Positions 36,148 to 45,613 of a stretch of 64,000 bases of DNA are shown in pieces. The first letter of the stretch is position 1, and each line of letters begins with the position of its first letter. The notes below the pieces were generated by a model, which was not told the origin of the DNA, ran no database searches, and was given only the letters and a program-made list of their open reading frames with translations. The position numbers and the translations under genes are program-made. Source of the DNA: Pseudomonadota bacterium (lineage in GTDB: Bacteria > Desulfobacterota > Binatia > Binatales > Binataceae); contig JAJPIF010000028.1 in assembly GCA_021324885.1 (NCBI GenBank), forward strand, positions 310,001 through 374,000, given 5' to 3'.

Positions 36148-37347
36148 TCAGGCGGCGCAGGCGCCGGCCAGGCTTGCCACCGCGACGCTTCTGCGGCCTT
36201 CGCGCAGATCGTTGCGGTCGAAGCCGTTGGTCAGGTAGGCGAAGGAAATTCCGGTCGCCGGATCCGCCCATGCCACCTGGCCGCCGAATCCCGGATGGCC
36301 AAAGGCTTGAGGCGAGTTGGTGCGTCCGAAGCCGCGCAGATTCGCCTTGCCGTCGCCGCCCGCGATCACGATTCCCAACGCCCGATTCGCCGTCATCCCG
36401 CGCGCTGGATCGATCAGATTGCCGCTGCGGATGCGCCGCGCCTCGCGCAGCATTTCCGATTTCCAGATGCGCGTGCCGTCGGATGCGCATCCGTCGTTGA
36501 GCAGGGCCTGGTAAAAGAGGGCGATGTCTCCCGCCGTCGTAATCAGTCCGCCGGCGGGAAAATCCGATTCGCGCACCGCGGGATCGTTCATTTCCAGCAC
36601 GACCGCCTCGCTGATCGATCCCATGTTGGCGCGCGGCGGCGTCACTCCAAGCTTGCGGTACTCCTCTTCCTTCGCCGGCTCGCCGACCCATGTCACGTCG
36701 GCCATCCGCGGCTGCAATTGACGCGGCAAGCCGATGCGCAAGTCCGGCAATCCCAGCGGCCGGGCGATTCGCTCGCAGACAAACTCGCCCAGAGGCTTGC
36801 CCGTGATCCGCTCGATCGCCTCTGCAATCGGCCAGTAGTTGGCGTGGATATGGTAGATGAACTTCTCGCCCGGCGGATGCTCGGGGCGCCATTGCGCGAA
36901 GCGCTCGAGGCGGCGCGCGCGATTGCCCCAATCTTTGAACGATCCCGGCGCGACCGGGATTCCAGCGGTATGAATCAGCAGATGCTCGATGGTGGTGGTC
37001 TCTTTGCCGTTGGTTCCATACTCCGGCACGTATTTCACGACCGTATCGTCAGGACTGATCTTTCCCTCCTGGATCAGCAGCCACAGTGCCGATGAGGTGA
37101 TCGCCTTGGTCGCCGACATGGTAACGAACAGGGTTTCGTCAGTGGCCGGTTTTTCCACGCCGCCCTGAACTGCGCAGCCAAAAGTCCTCATCGCGGCGAT
37201 TTTGCCCTTGCACGCGATTGCGAGCTGGCAGGCGGGCAGGATGCCCTCCTTGATGTCGCGCTCAGCTCGGTCCATCAGGGCCTGCACCTTATCCGGATTA
37301 AGACCAACCTCGGCCGCATTATCGGCAAAAAATCTCAATTCCGGCAT
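36148..37347 (-). CDS. Beta-lactamase-related serine hydrolase / esterase
   Basis: 399 residues from ATG 37347, preceded by CGGGAGAA. The serine-hydrolase motif SATK (Ser-x-x-Lys), a Tyr-x-x-x-Asn-Tyr region (YHIHANYWPIAEAIERITG) and HPGFGG near the C terminus form the class C beta-lactamase/DD-peptidase fold. Proteins of this kind in catabolic clusters are usually esterases rather than antibiotic resistance factors (EstB-type). It has no signal peptide, which also argues for a cytoplasmic esterase. It converges on the CoA-transferase gene. Confidence 0.88.
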   Translation of the reverse strand: MPELRFFADNAAEVGLNPDKVQALMDRAERDIKEGILPACQLAIACKGKIAAMRTFGCAVQGGVEKPATDETLFVTMSATKAITSSALWLLIQEGKISPDDTVVKYVPEYGTNGKETTTIEHLLIHTAGIPVAPGSFKDWGNRARRLERFAQWRPEHPPGEKFIYHIHANYWPIAEAIERITGKPLGEFVCERIARPLGLPDLRIGLPRQLQPRMADVTWVGEPAKEEEYRKLGVTPPRANMGSISEAVVLEMNDPAVRESDFPAGGLITTAGDIALFYQALLNDGCASDGTRIWKSEMLREARRIRSGNLIDPARGMTANRALGIVIAGGDGKANLRGFGRTNSPQAFGHPGFGGQVAWADPATGISFAYLTNGFDRNDLREGRRSVAVASLAGACAA

Positions 37348-37496
37348 CGCTGTTCTCCCGCCTGACTGGTTTCGCGCAAAAATTCGCGCCATCCACTGAT
37401 AGCATCGGGCGAGCTCAACGTCTAAAGGTCATGACGGCTTTGCTGAAAATGGGTATCCTGACGCCGGTGTCACGAACGACTGATGCGGAGGAGCGA

Positions 37497-39026
37497 GTGG
37501 AGCAGTTCGACGAGATAATAGTGGGAGCGGGATCGGCGGGTGCGGTGATTGCCGCGCGATTGAGTGAAGAGCCGGACCGCCGCGTCCTGCTGCTGGAGGC
37601 CGGTCCCGATTATCCCACCCTGGAAGAATTGCCCGGCGACCTCCGCGATCCCTGGATCTCGCTGGTCGCGCACGATTGGGGTTTTAGCGCCAAGGCTACC
37701 GACGCTCACGGGTTTCCCTATCCGCGCGGCAAGGTAACGGGCGGTTGCTCGGCCGTCAACAACGCGGCGGCGACGCGCGGTTTGCCCGTGGATTTCGAGC
37801 GGTGGGTGGAATTGGGCAATCCGCAATGGAGCTTCAGCGCGGTTCTTCCGTATTATCGAAAACTCGAAAATGACGCCGACTTCCACGGTGATTTCCATGG
37901 CCGCAGCGGCCCGATTTTTATCCAGCGTCCGCAGCATCTGCAGCCGCTGAGCCGCGCGTTCATCGACGCGGCCCGCGCGATCGGATGCGCGGAAGTTCGC
38001 GACCTCAACGATCCGGGCGCGATCGGAGCCGGTCCGGTGCCGCACAATATCCGCGACGGCATCCGCCTTTCCACCGCGCTCGCCTACCTGATGCCGGCGC
38101 GCTCGCGGTCCAATCTCACGATCCGCCCTGGCTGCCTGATCAATCGCGTTCTGATCGAACGCAATCGCGCCGTCGGAGTCGAAGCGGTCAGCGGTCCGCG
38201 GTCTGAACGATTTTTCGGCCGCCGCGTGACGGTTTGCGCCGGATCGATCGGCACGCCGGCGATCCTGATGCGCTCGGGGATCGGCGCTCGCGCCGCGCTC
38301 GAGCAAATCGGGGTCAGGGTCGCGGTCGATTCGCCGGGAGTCGGCGCCAACCTGATCGACCATCCTGTTGAAATGGTGATCGCGCGGGGTAAGGTCGGCG
38401 TCGAGCACAATCCCGCGGTGTTCTGGGAAGTCACCCTGCGCGGCAACGCCGGAGGCTCGGCGCGACCGCACGAAATGATGTTTCCGCTGCTCAGCGCATA
38501 CAGCGACAGGATCCTGGCTGACTACTTCGGCGCGCCGCCTTATCCGGTGATCGCGCTGTGTCCGGCTTTGCAGCAACCGCGCTCGCGCGGGACTGTGACT
38601 TTGCACAGCGCCGACCCGCGTCAGCCGCCCACCATTGATCTCAACATGTTGAGCCATCCCGACGACCTGCGGATCGTGGCGGAAGGGATGCATATTGCGC
38701 GCTCGCTGCTGCTGCGTCCGGAACTCTCGCAGTATGTCGAACGGATTGAGGCTCCCGATGAGGAAACGTTCAGCTCGGCGCAGCGGCTCGCCGCCTATCT
38801 GCGCGCGAACTGCTATACCGGGTATCATCCCGTGGGCACGTGCAGGATGGGACCTGACGACGATGGGCAGGCAGTGGTCGATCAACACGGGCGGGTGCGC
38901 GGAGTCGAACAATTGCGAGTCGCCGACGCCTCGATTATGCCCAACATCGTGAGCGCGCCGACCAATCTGACGTGCATCATGATTGGTGAGCGGGTCGCGG
39001 ACTGGATGGGCGAGGAAACGGACTGA
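37497..39026 (+). CDS. GMC-family FAD-dependent oxidoreductase
   Basis: 509 residues from GTG 37497, chosen because GGAGGAG is at 37487-37493; ATG 37431 is an upstream alternative. The FAD dinucleotide fold is EIIVGAGSAGAVIAARLSE followed by LLLEAGP. Other blocks are GKVTGGCSAVNNAAATRG, the GMC signature CAGSIGTPAILMRSGIG and the catalytic His region GYHPVGTCRMG near the C terminus. GMC enzymes oxidise alcohols, including choline and long-chain alcohols. The partner electron acceptor is unknown. Exonuclease III starts one base after it. Confidence 0.93.
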   Translation: MEQFDEIIVGAGSAGAVIAARLSEEPDRRVLLLEAGPDYPTLEELPGDLRDPWISLVAHDWGFSAKATDAHGFPYPRGKVTGGCSAVNNAAATRGLPVDFERWVELGNPQWSFSAVLPYYRKLENDADFHGDFHGRSGPIFIQRPQHLQPLSRAFIDAARAIGCAEVRDLNDPGAIGAGPVPHNIRDGIRLSTALAYLMPARSRSNLTIRPGCLINRVLIERNRAVGVEAVSGPRSERFFGRRVTVCAGSIGTPAILMRSGIGARAALEQIGVRVAVDSPGVGANLIDHPVEMVIARGKVGVEHNPAVFWEVTLRGNAGGSARPHEMMFPLLSAYSDRILADYFGAPPYPVIALCPALQQPRSRGTVTLHSADPRQPPTIDLNMLSHPDDLRIVAEGMHIARSLLLRPELSQYVERIEAPDEETFSSAQRLAAYLRANCYTGYHPVGTCRMGPDDDGQAVVDQHGRVRGVEQLRVADASIMPNIVSAPTNLTCIMIGERVADWMGEETD

Positions 39027-39027
39027 G

Positions 39028-39804
39028 TTGAAGATCGCAACCTTCAATGTGAACGGTATCGGGAGCCGGCTTCCGGTACTCTTGCGCTGGCTGGCCGAAT
39101 TCAAACCCGACATCGCCTGCCTTCAGGAATTGAAGGCGCCGCAGGAAAAATTTCCGGTTGCGGCGATTGCCGAAGCTGGATACCGCGCGATTTGGCATGG
39201 CCAGAAAAGCTTCAACGGCGTGGCAATCCTGGCGCGCGGCATCGACCCGGTCGAACGTCGGCGCGCGCTGCCGGGCGATCCTGAGGACCTTCACAGCCGC
39301 TACATCGAGGCGCAGGTTGGCGAGGTGCTGGTCGGATGTCTTTATCTTCCCAACGGCAATCCCGCTCCCGGACCGAAATTCGACTACAAGCTGCGCTGGC
39401 TCGATCGTTTTGCCAAGCACGCGGGCGATCTGCTCGCCAACGGCGCGTCGGTGATTCTGGCTGGCGACTACAACGTAATCCCGACCGAACTGGACGTGTA
39501 CAAACCCGAAAGCTGGGTGGATGACGCGTTGTTCCGGCCGGAAGTTCGGCAGGCTTTCGCCGATATCCTCGCCAGTGGATGGACCGACGCGCTGCGCAAA
39601 GTCCATCCCCAGGCGCGTATCTACACCTTTTGGGATTATTTTCGAAACCACTGGCAGCGCGATGCCGGCCTGCGCATCGATCATCTGCTGCTGAGTCCGG
39701 CTCTGGCGGCGCGGCTGGTGGCTGCGGGCGTCGATCGCGAAGTCCGCGGATGGGAGAAAGCGAGCGATCATGCGCCGACGTGGGTGGAGATCGCCGGCGC
39801 TTAA
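39028..39804 (+). CDS. xth: Exodeoxyribonuclease III (AP endonuclease)
   Basis: 258 residues from TTG 39028; an ATG at 38983 would overlap the GMC gene by 44 bp. The ExoIII/APE fold is clear: KIATFNVNGIGSRL, the metal ligand Glu in CLQELKAP, GDYNVIPTELDVY, TDALRKVHP, WDYFRNHWQRDAGLRIDHLL and the catalytic His in SDHAPTWVEI. It cleaves DNA at abasic sites and removes blocked 3' ends. It has no functional link to its upstream neighbour beyond co-transcription. Confidence 0.95.
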   Translation: MKIATFNVNGIGSRLPVLLRWLAEFKPDIACLQELKAPQEKFPVAAIAEAGYRAIWHGQKSFNGVAILARGIDPVERRRALPGDPEDLHSRYIEAQVGEVLVGCLYLPNGNPAPGPKFDYKLRWLDRFAKHAGDLLANGASVILAGDYNVIPTELDVYKPESWVDDALFRPEVRQAFADILASGWTDALRKVHPQARIYTFWDYFRNHWQRDAGLRIDHLLLSPALAARLVAAGVDREVRGWEKASDHAPTWVEIAGA

Positions 39805-39821
39805 GATTCGCGCAAACGCCT

Positions 39822-41066
39822 TTAGATCACACCATCGCGCCGCAGTTGCGCGATCTCGCCTTCGCTCAGGCCCAACACCTTGCCATACACCAGGCTGTTG
39901 TCGTGCCCGACCTTGACCGACCCGCGCCACACTTTGCCCGGCGTGCGGCTGAATCGCGGCACCACGCCCATTCCTTTCACGCTGCGCCCGAGTTGCTCGT
40001 CGTGCCATTCGATATGTACGCCGCGGGCCTGGTAATGAGGATCCGAGGCCATCAGATCGCTCGACATGATACGCGAGCAGGGCACCTGCGCTTCATTCAT
40101 CGCCTGTACGACTTCGTCGATGGTGCGTTCATTAACCCATCCCCGGAGTATCGCGTCGAATTCGATGCCCTCGATCGATTCAAGATTGACGCGCGCGCTC
40201 TGCCATTTGGGGTCTTCGGCGTCCAGCCCGATTACCCGGCACAGGCGTTTGTAAACGTCGGCGACGGCACCGATCACCACCCATCCGTCTTTGGCGGCGA
40301 AGGTGTCGAGCGGCTGAAATCCCTGCGCGCGATTGCCGCTGCGCTCGCGCACTATGTGCTGCTCGAAGTACTCGATCATCGTGCCGCCCAAAGTCCGATG
40401 GATCGCTTCGTACTGCGCCAGGTCGATCGATTGCCCCTGGCCGGTGCTGCGCGCATAGGTCAGTCCCGCCAGCGACGACCACAGAGTAAAGAGCGCGGTT
40501 ATATAGTCGGCGGTCCACGGTGCGGCGCGGGTTGGAGGATTCGGATCGGGAAAGCCGGTTTGAAACATCGTGCCGCCGAAGGCCTGCCCTACGATATCGT
40601 AAGAGGCGCGCCTGATGTAATCGGGATGGCCGGTCTGGCCGTATCCGGAGACGTGGGTAATCACCAGTTTGGGGTTGATTTTGAAGACGGTCTGGTCGTC
40701 CAGGCCGAATTTCGGATAGGTGCCCGGTTTGGAGCTTTCCATCCAGATATCGGCGCGCGCGGCGAGCCGCAAAAACAGGTCGCGTCCCTGGGTTTTGCTA
40801 AGATCGAGCGAGATGCAGAAAATATTGCGCCGCTCCTGGATCCAATTGGTAGCCACGGGCGGGCTGCCGTCCGCGGTCGCCAGCCGAATACCCAATGTAC
40901 GCCAGCCGCTGTCTCCCACCCCCGGCCGTTCGATTTGAATGACTTCAGCGCCCATCTCGGAGGCCAATTCCGCCGCCCAAGGCTGGGCAATCAGGGTGCC
41001 GCTGGAAATAATCCGCACTCCCTGGAGGGGACCGAACCGCTCCGGGACCAGGCTATCAATGCTCAT
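39822..41066 (-). CDS. CaiB/BaiF-family (class III) CoA-transferase
   Basis: A 414-residue CoA-transferase with GVRIISSGTLIAQPWAAELA and MGAEVIQIERPGVGD near the start, FCISLDLSKTQGRDLFL and the Asp-containing IDLAQYEAIHRTLGG region. The N-terminal motif SSGTLIAQP departs from the usual DLS.ALAGP form. It converges on exonuclease III and diverges from the FHA gene. It is distantly related to the enzyme at 34898, so they are not a recent duplicate pair. Confidence 0.9.
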   Translation of the reverse strand: MSIDSLVPERFGPLQGVRIISSGTLIAQPWAAELASEMGAEVIQIERPGVGDSGWRTLGIRLATADGSPPVATNWIQERRNIFCISLDLSKTQGRDLFLRLAARADIWMESSKPGTYPKFGLDDQTVFKINPKLVITHVSGYGQTGHPDYIRRASYDIVGQAFGGTMFQTGFPDPNPPTRAAPWTADYITALFTLWSSLAGLTYARSTGQGQSIDLAQYEAIHRTLGGTMIEYFEQHIVRERSGNRAQGFQPLDTFAAKDGWVVIGAVADVYKRLCRVIGLDAEDPKWQSARVNLESIEGIEFDAILRGWVNERTIDEVVQAMNEAQVPCSRIMSSDLMASDPHYQARGVHIEWHDEQLGRSVKGMGVVPRFSRTPGKVWRGSVKVGHDNSLVYGKVLGLSEGEIAQLRRDGVI

Positions 41067-41245
41067 CGCTCGCGCTCCATCTCTGGGTCAGGCCGGCATC
41101 CCAGACTGCGATCCTACCGCTCCAGGACACGGGCAGGATCCGCCCTTCGTGTGCCTGCCTGCTTGTACCCGCTTACCGGCAGGATATGATGTTTTAAAAG
41201 CCACGTGAAAGTCTTGCAACGACCGCGAGTGGCATTTGGTAGCAA

Positions 41246-42499
41246 ATGGAAGGCGTTATCAACCGGCGTGATTTAACATTCAAGGCGCTGGCCGGCCTTA
41301 TCGGAGGCGCCGTGGGATGGCTGCCCGTGGAATTTGCGACTCACGGGCATTCATTGACCGAACAGCCGACAGCGACGGCGTTTTACCTTAATTTTGGCGC
41401 ATTGGCGCTGCTTTCCGGGCTGATCGGAGGTCTTATTAACGCCTCCCAATTGCAGGTTTTGGAGCTGACCCCGCAGGTCAAGCGGCGTTTTCTGCAAGGT
41501 TTTATTATCTGTTTTTTGCTCTCGCTTCCCGCCACCTACTACTCCAACGAGGCTTTTGTCGCGATCCTTAACGCCGGCGGATGGGGCGTCGGGCGCAACG
41601 GCGCGATCGCCTATCTGATCTTTGCCCGTCTGGTCGGATGGGCCCTGATGGGCGCTCTGCTCGGCGCCGGTGTGGGAATTGCGACTTTTTCAGCCCCGAA
41701 TATCCTCAAGGGTGCGGCCGGAGGCGTGGCGGGCGGGTTTTTGGGTGGAGTCACCTTTGACGCTATCAGCGCGTTGTCCGGCGGCGGCCTGCTCTCCCGA
41801 CTGTTCGGGCTGAGCGCAATCGGCTTGATGATCGGTTTGTTTATCGGCCTGGTTCAGGAGTTGACCAAGGCCGCCTGGCTGACGGTAGAGGCGGGACGGC
41901 TGCGCGGACGCGAGTTTCGTCTGGAGAAGCCCATAGCAATCATTGGTCGCGCCGAGGAGAGCGACATCGGATTGTTCGGTGATCCCGCAATCGCACCGCG
42001 TCATGCCCAGCTTCAACGCAGCGGAGCGGAATTTGTGCTCAAGGATCTGACGCGCAACCCTGGTACCTTTGTCAACGGCCAGCGGATCGAAGTCGCACCG
42101 CTCCATCATGGCGACCTGATCGGAATTGGCAGCTACCAGGTGCGATTTAATCTGCGCAATGCGGCTCCTGCTCCCGCGAAGGTCGCGCAACCGACTGCGG
42201 ACAAGGGCGCCGGCATGCCCGGCGGGCCTCATCTGGTCGACAGTTCGGGACGCCGGCTGCAGCTGCGCGCCGACGGATCGACCCGAATCGGACGCTCGCT
42301 GGACAACGATTTGGTGTTGCCCGACCAGTCCATTTCCCGCCATCATGCCAGCATCGAAATGATCGATGGTGCATTTCGGTTAAAGGACCTCAACAGCCAG
42401 AACGGCAGCTATGTCGATGGCAAGCGGATCAGTGAAATCACGCTGCGCGACGGTGACAGGATTCGGCTGGGGGATGCGCAGTTTCAATTCCGGGCCTGA
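41246..42499 (+). CDS. Polytopic membrane protein with two C-terminal FHA domains
   Basis: 417 residues. Residues about 8-215 contain six hydrophobic helices rich in Gly and Ala. Two forkhead-associated domains follow. The first has IIGRAEESDIGLF, the shortened HAQL and NPGTFVNGQRI. The second has RIGRSLDNDLVLPDQSISRH and SQNGSYVDGKRI, the full phosphothreonine-binding set. In the first domain the Ser-Arg-His motif reads Pro-Arg-His, so it may be weaker. It is presumably the membrane receptor or substrate of the kinase encoded two genes downstream; the intervening gene starts one base after its stop. Confidence 0.88.
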   Translation: MEGVINRRDLTFKALAGLIGGAVGWLPVEFATHGHSLTEQPTATAFYLNFGALALLSGLIGGLINASQLQVLELTPQVKRRFLQGFIICFLLSLPATYYSNEAFVAILNAGGWGVGRNGAIAYLIFARLVGWALMGALLGAGVGIATFSAPNILKGAAGGVAGGFLGGVTFDAISALSGGGLLSRLFGLSAIGLMIGLFIGLVQELTKAAWLTVEAGRLRGREFRLEKPIAIIGRAEESDIGLFGDPAIAPRHAQLQRSGAEFVLKDLTRNPGTFVNGQRIEVAPLHHGDLIGIGSYQVRFNLRNAAPAPAKVAQPTADKGAGMPGGPHLVDSSGRRLQLRADGSTRIGRSLDNDLVLPDQSISRHHASIEMIDGAFRLKDLNSQNGSYVDGKRISEITLRDGDRIRLGDAQFQFRA

Positions 42500-42500
42500 G

Positions 42501-42872
42501 GTGGCCACAGTAAGTCCACGTTTTTGTTCCAATTGCGGCCATCCGGTAACGGTCGGCGGTGCACGCTTTTGCAAAAATTGCGGCGCCCCTTTGGGTTCAA
42601 GCCTCCGCTTCAGGGGAGACCTCGATTGGAAGCCGTGGGTGGCCGCGGGGCTGAGCGTAATCCCGGGGTTGGGACATCTGTATAAGGGCCAGCATTTGTA
42701 CGCTGCGCTATGGTTTTTTGGAGTCGCGATTGCGTACTCTGCCGGTCCGATCGGGCCGGTGCTGCATCTGGTGTGCATCGCCAACGCGGCGTTCGGAGGA
42801 GCAATCGATTTTCCCAGGTCCCCGGTCGCGGCCTCCGGGAACGGGGCGAACAAACTGACAAACCGACAATGA
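42501..42872 (+). CDS. Zinc-ribbon membrane protein
   Basis: 123 residues from GTG 42501, one base after the FHA gene. The N terminus is a double CxxC zinc ribbon (FCSNCG and FCKNCG, 14 residues apart) like those at the ends of other bacterial signalling proteins. Two hydrophobic helices (about residues 50-95, VAAGLSVIPGLGHLYKGQ and a second) resemble a small TM2-type hairpin. Its stop overlaps the kinase start as ATGA. It probably acts as an accessory or adaptor in the FHA-kinase unit; this is inference. Confidence 0.8.
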   Translation: MATVSPRFCSNCGHPVTVGGARFCKNCGAPLGSSLRFRGDLDWKPWVAAGLSVIPGLGHLYKGQHLYAALWFFGVAIAYSAGPIGPVLHLVCIANAAFGGAIDFPRSPVAASGNGANKLTNRQ

Positions 42873-44398
42873 TTGCTCCCAATACCATCATTGGCAACCG
42901 CTATCGCATTTCCAGGCTGCTCGGCGGCGGCGGGATGAAGATGGTCTATCTGGCCGAGGATCTGCGTTTGTCGGGCCGTCCCTGCGCCCTGGCCGAGATG
43001 GTTGACGCCATCAGCAATCCCGACTTGCAGCACCAGGCGGTCGTCAGCTTCCAGCGCGAAGCCGATATGCTCGCGCAGCTTAACAACGAGCACATTCCCC
43101 GCATCTACGATCGCTTCAGCGAGCAGAACCGCCATTACCTGGTGATGGAATACGTCGCGGGCCGGACGCTGGAGGAGGAACTCAAGGCGGCGGGCGGCAA
43201 GCTACCTGAGGGGCGCGTTATCGAAATCGCGCTGCAGGTGCTCGATACGCTGGACTATCTGCACCATCGCGAGCCGCCCGTCATCTACCGCGATCTCAAA
43301 CCATCCAACATCATGGTCGCGCCCGACGGGCAGGTGAAGCTGGTCGATTTCGGCATCGCGCGCCATTTTCAGCCGCTGAGCAGCGCCACGATGGTGGGAA
43401 CGCAGGGCTACGCGCCGCCCGAACAGTATCGCGGCAAGGTGGAGACGCGGTCTGATATTTATGCGCTGGGCGCAACGATGCATCATGCGCTGTCGGGACG
43501 CGATCCCACCACCGAAGCGCCGTTCAGTTTTCCGGTCTTGCGCAAGTTCTGCCCGGATCTAAATCCGGCGCTGGCTGAGCTGGTCCGGGAAGCGCTGGAG
43601 TACGACGTCGACAGACGCATCCGCGACGTCGATGAGATGAGGCGGCGCCTGCTGGCGATCAAAAATGGCGCTGGCGCGCAGGCCAACGGCGCTCCCGGTG
43701 CGGCGCCGTCGCCGGGGCCGCCGCAATTGCAACTGCCGCTGAAGTCCGCTCCGTCAACCCCGACCTCATCGCCCGCTGCGCAGCCTTCGGCGTCAGCGCC
43801 GACCTTGCTGACCGTCACCAGCGAGATCGCGTGCCCGTCGTGCACCCGTTCGATTCCCAGTGACTCGCGCTTTTGCAGTTATTGCGCCGCCGATCTGCGC
43901 ACGGTGCTGCAGCCCGCATTCGTGCTGAATGATCCCAACGCGCAAACAATTACCCTGACCCAGCCCGCCCAGCCGCACTACCACCCCGCCGGCGCGCCGG
44001 TCGGACCGGGTCCGCTGGAGCGATGGCGGGGCCGCAAATCGCCGCTGGTCACGTTGGCCGTCATTGCGGTCCTGGTGGTCGCGGTGGTGATGCTGCTTTC
44101 GTTCGTGTCCTCGGTAATTTCGACGATCAAGTCAAACGCTCCACCTCCGTCCGAGCCAGGCAGCATTTCCGGCGACAGCGGATCTTATGAAGATGCGGGC
44201 GATCCGATTCGGACCGCGCTGCTGCGCCAGATGCTCGACGCGCAAGGCTATGGGGCCGTGCGGTTTCAATTGCACGGCTCGCTGCTGTCGCTATGGGGCC
44301 AGGTGCCGACGGAATCGGATCGGGAGACGATCGAAGAAGAGGCTTCGATGATCACCGGCGCGATGAATGTTGACGATCACTTGAAGGTCGCGGATTAG
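42869..44398 (+). CDS. Membrane Ser/Thr protein kinase with relocated lysine (WNK-like), zinc ribbon and BON domain
   Basis: 509 residues from ATG 42869 (ATGA overlap with the previous gene). Residues 11-265 are a Hanks-type kinase with YRDLKPSNIM (Tyr-Arg-Asp for HRD, 140-142), DFG (160-162) and APPEQ. The glycine loop reads LLGGGGMKMVY, placing Lys24 at the third glycine. The strand that normally carries the catalytic lysine (CAVKEM in relatives) reads CALAEM, with Ala42. This is the arrangement of WNK kinases. Then come a Pro/Ala linker, a CxxC...CxxC zinc ribbon (322-339), one membrane helix (392-417) and an external BON-like domain (445-507). It forms an operon with the FHA and zinc-ribbon genes. 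Confidence 0.9.
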   Translation: MIAPNTIIGNRYRISRLLGGGGMKMVYLAEDLRLSGRPCALAEMVDAISNPDLQHQAVVSFQREADMLAQLNNEHIPRIYDRFSEQNRHYLVMEYVAGRTLEEELKAAGGKLPEGRVIEIALQVLDTLDYLHHREPPVIYRDLKPSNIMVAPDGQVKLVDFGIARHFQPLSSATMVGTQGYAPPEQYRGKVETRSDIYALGATMHHALSGRDPTTEAPFSFPVLRKFCPDLNPALAELVREALEYDVDRRIRDVDEMRRRLLAIKNGAGAQANGAPGAAPSPGPPQLQLPLKSAPSTPTSSPAAQPSASAPTLLTVTSEIACPSCTRSIPSDSRFCSYCAADLRTVLQPAFVLNDPNAQTITLTQPAQPHYHPAGAPVGPGPLERWRGRKSPLVTLAVIAVLVVAVVMLLSFVSSVISTIKSNAPPPSEPGSISGDSGSYEDAGDPIRTALLRQMLDAQGYGAVRFQLHGSLLSLWGQVPTESDRETIEEEASMITGAMNVDDHLKVAD

Positions 44399-44465
44399 CC
44401 CCCATTTTTCGATCGCCTGCAAATCGCGTCCGCCTCACGTACAGCTGCCGGCTCACTACGATGTG

Positions 44466-45566
44466 CTACCCGGCCAGTCTGTGTGATGCCGGCGAATTGA
44501 TCGCGGGCGCCACCTCGGTTGCAAACAGCTCGATCGAGCGCATGATCCTGTCGTGCGGCGTGGTGTAGCTCTGCATGAAGAGCATCACTTCGTCCACGCC
44601 GGCGTCGGCCAGCATCTGGACCATCTTTTGGCAGGTCTTGGGACTGCCGATACAGGCGCCCCCTCCTTTGACGATCTCTTCGGCCGTAGCGGTTTTCATC
44701 TGCTCATAGCCGGCGGCGAAGTTCTTCATGTACCATTCGTAGGATTTAGGCGGCTGGCCGTCGATCCAGGGCGCAAACAGCATCCGCACGTCTTCGACAT
44801 AGCGCTTGAGGTTGGGACCCTGGATTGCGATCGCCTCGGCGTCGGTGGGGCAGCACATCGCGGTTACCCACAGGGCAAAACGATTGTTGACGAACGCTCC
44901 GATCGGCCGGCAATTCGCGATCTCGCGGCGATACAGATGGAGCAGGTCGTTGGACTGCTCGGCTGTGATGCCGAAACCGAGCACGCCCAGGCCGTGGCGG
45001 GCGGCGAACTCCACGGTCGAGGGTTGCGTCGCCGATACCCACATCGGCGGATGAGGCTTTTGCAGCGGCTTGGGCACGACCTCGCGCTCGGGAATCGAGA
45101 TCGTTGGACTATCCCACTTAAACGGCTTGCCGCTCCACATCACGGGTAGCATCCGCAGCGCCTCTTCCCATTGTGGCCGCGTGTCATCGGGGTCGACGCC
45201 GAAAGCCGACAACTCGGATTCGGAGATAGCGCGTCCACCGCCGAACTCGACCCGTCCGCCCGAGATCACGTCGAGGGTCGCGATACGCTCGGCCACGCGC
45301 AGCGGATGGTTGATCGCGAAGGGCAGCAGCACAATCGCATGGCCCAGACGAATCCGTGTCGTTCGCGCAGCCGCCAGCGTCAGCATCAGCTCCGGCGCCG
45401 AACTGAAGGAGAAGCCCGGCAGGAAATGATGCTCGGTGAGCCAGACGGCGCGATACCCCAGCCGGTCCGCAAGCTGCACCTGCTCGATAAACTCCCGATA
45501 AGTGCGGCTGATTCCGGCTTCGCTGGTATCGGCTGACGCCAATTCGTAAATCAGACTGAAATCCAC
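44466..45566 (-). CDS. LLM-class (luciferase-like) flavin-dependent oxidoreductase
   Basis: A 366-residue luciferase-like protein: FIEQVQLADRLGYRAVWLTE and HHFLPGFSFSSAPELMLTLA near the start, RIRLGHAIVLLPFAINHPLR, VISGGRVEFGGGRAIS and PHPPMWVSATQPSTV. This is the bacterial-luciferase-like group that usually takes FMNH2 from a separate reductase, though F420 use is possible. It lies 47 bp downstream of the second LLM gene on the same strand, so the two may form one operon. Substrates are unknown. Confidence 0.9.
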   Translation of the reverse strand: MDFSLIYELASADTSEAGISRTYREFIEQVQLADRLGYRAVWLTEHHFLPGFSFSSAPELMLTLAAARTTRIRLGHAIVLLPFAINHPLRVAERIATLDVISGGRVEFGGGRAISESELSAFGVDPDDTRPQWEEALRMLPVMWSGKPFKWDSPTISIPEREVVPKPLQKPHPPMWVSATQPSTVEFAARHGLGVLGFGITAEQSNDLLHLYRREIANCRPIGAFVNNRFALWVTAMCCPTDAEAIAIQGPNLKRYVEDVRMLFAPWIDGQPPKSYEWYMKNFAAGYEQMKTATAEEIVKGGGACIGSPKTCQKMVQMLADAGVDEVMLFMQSYTTPHDRIMRSIELFATEVAPAINSPASHRLAG

Positions 45567-45613
45567 CGAGATGCCTCCGGTTATGAATTTGCCACTGAGG
45601 TCAAGTTGCGCTC

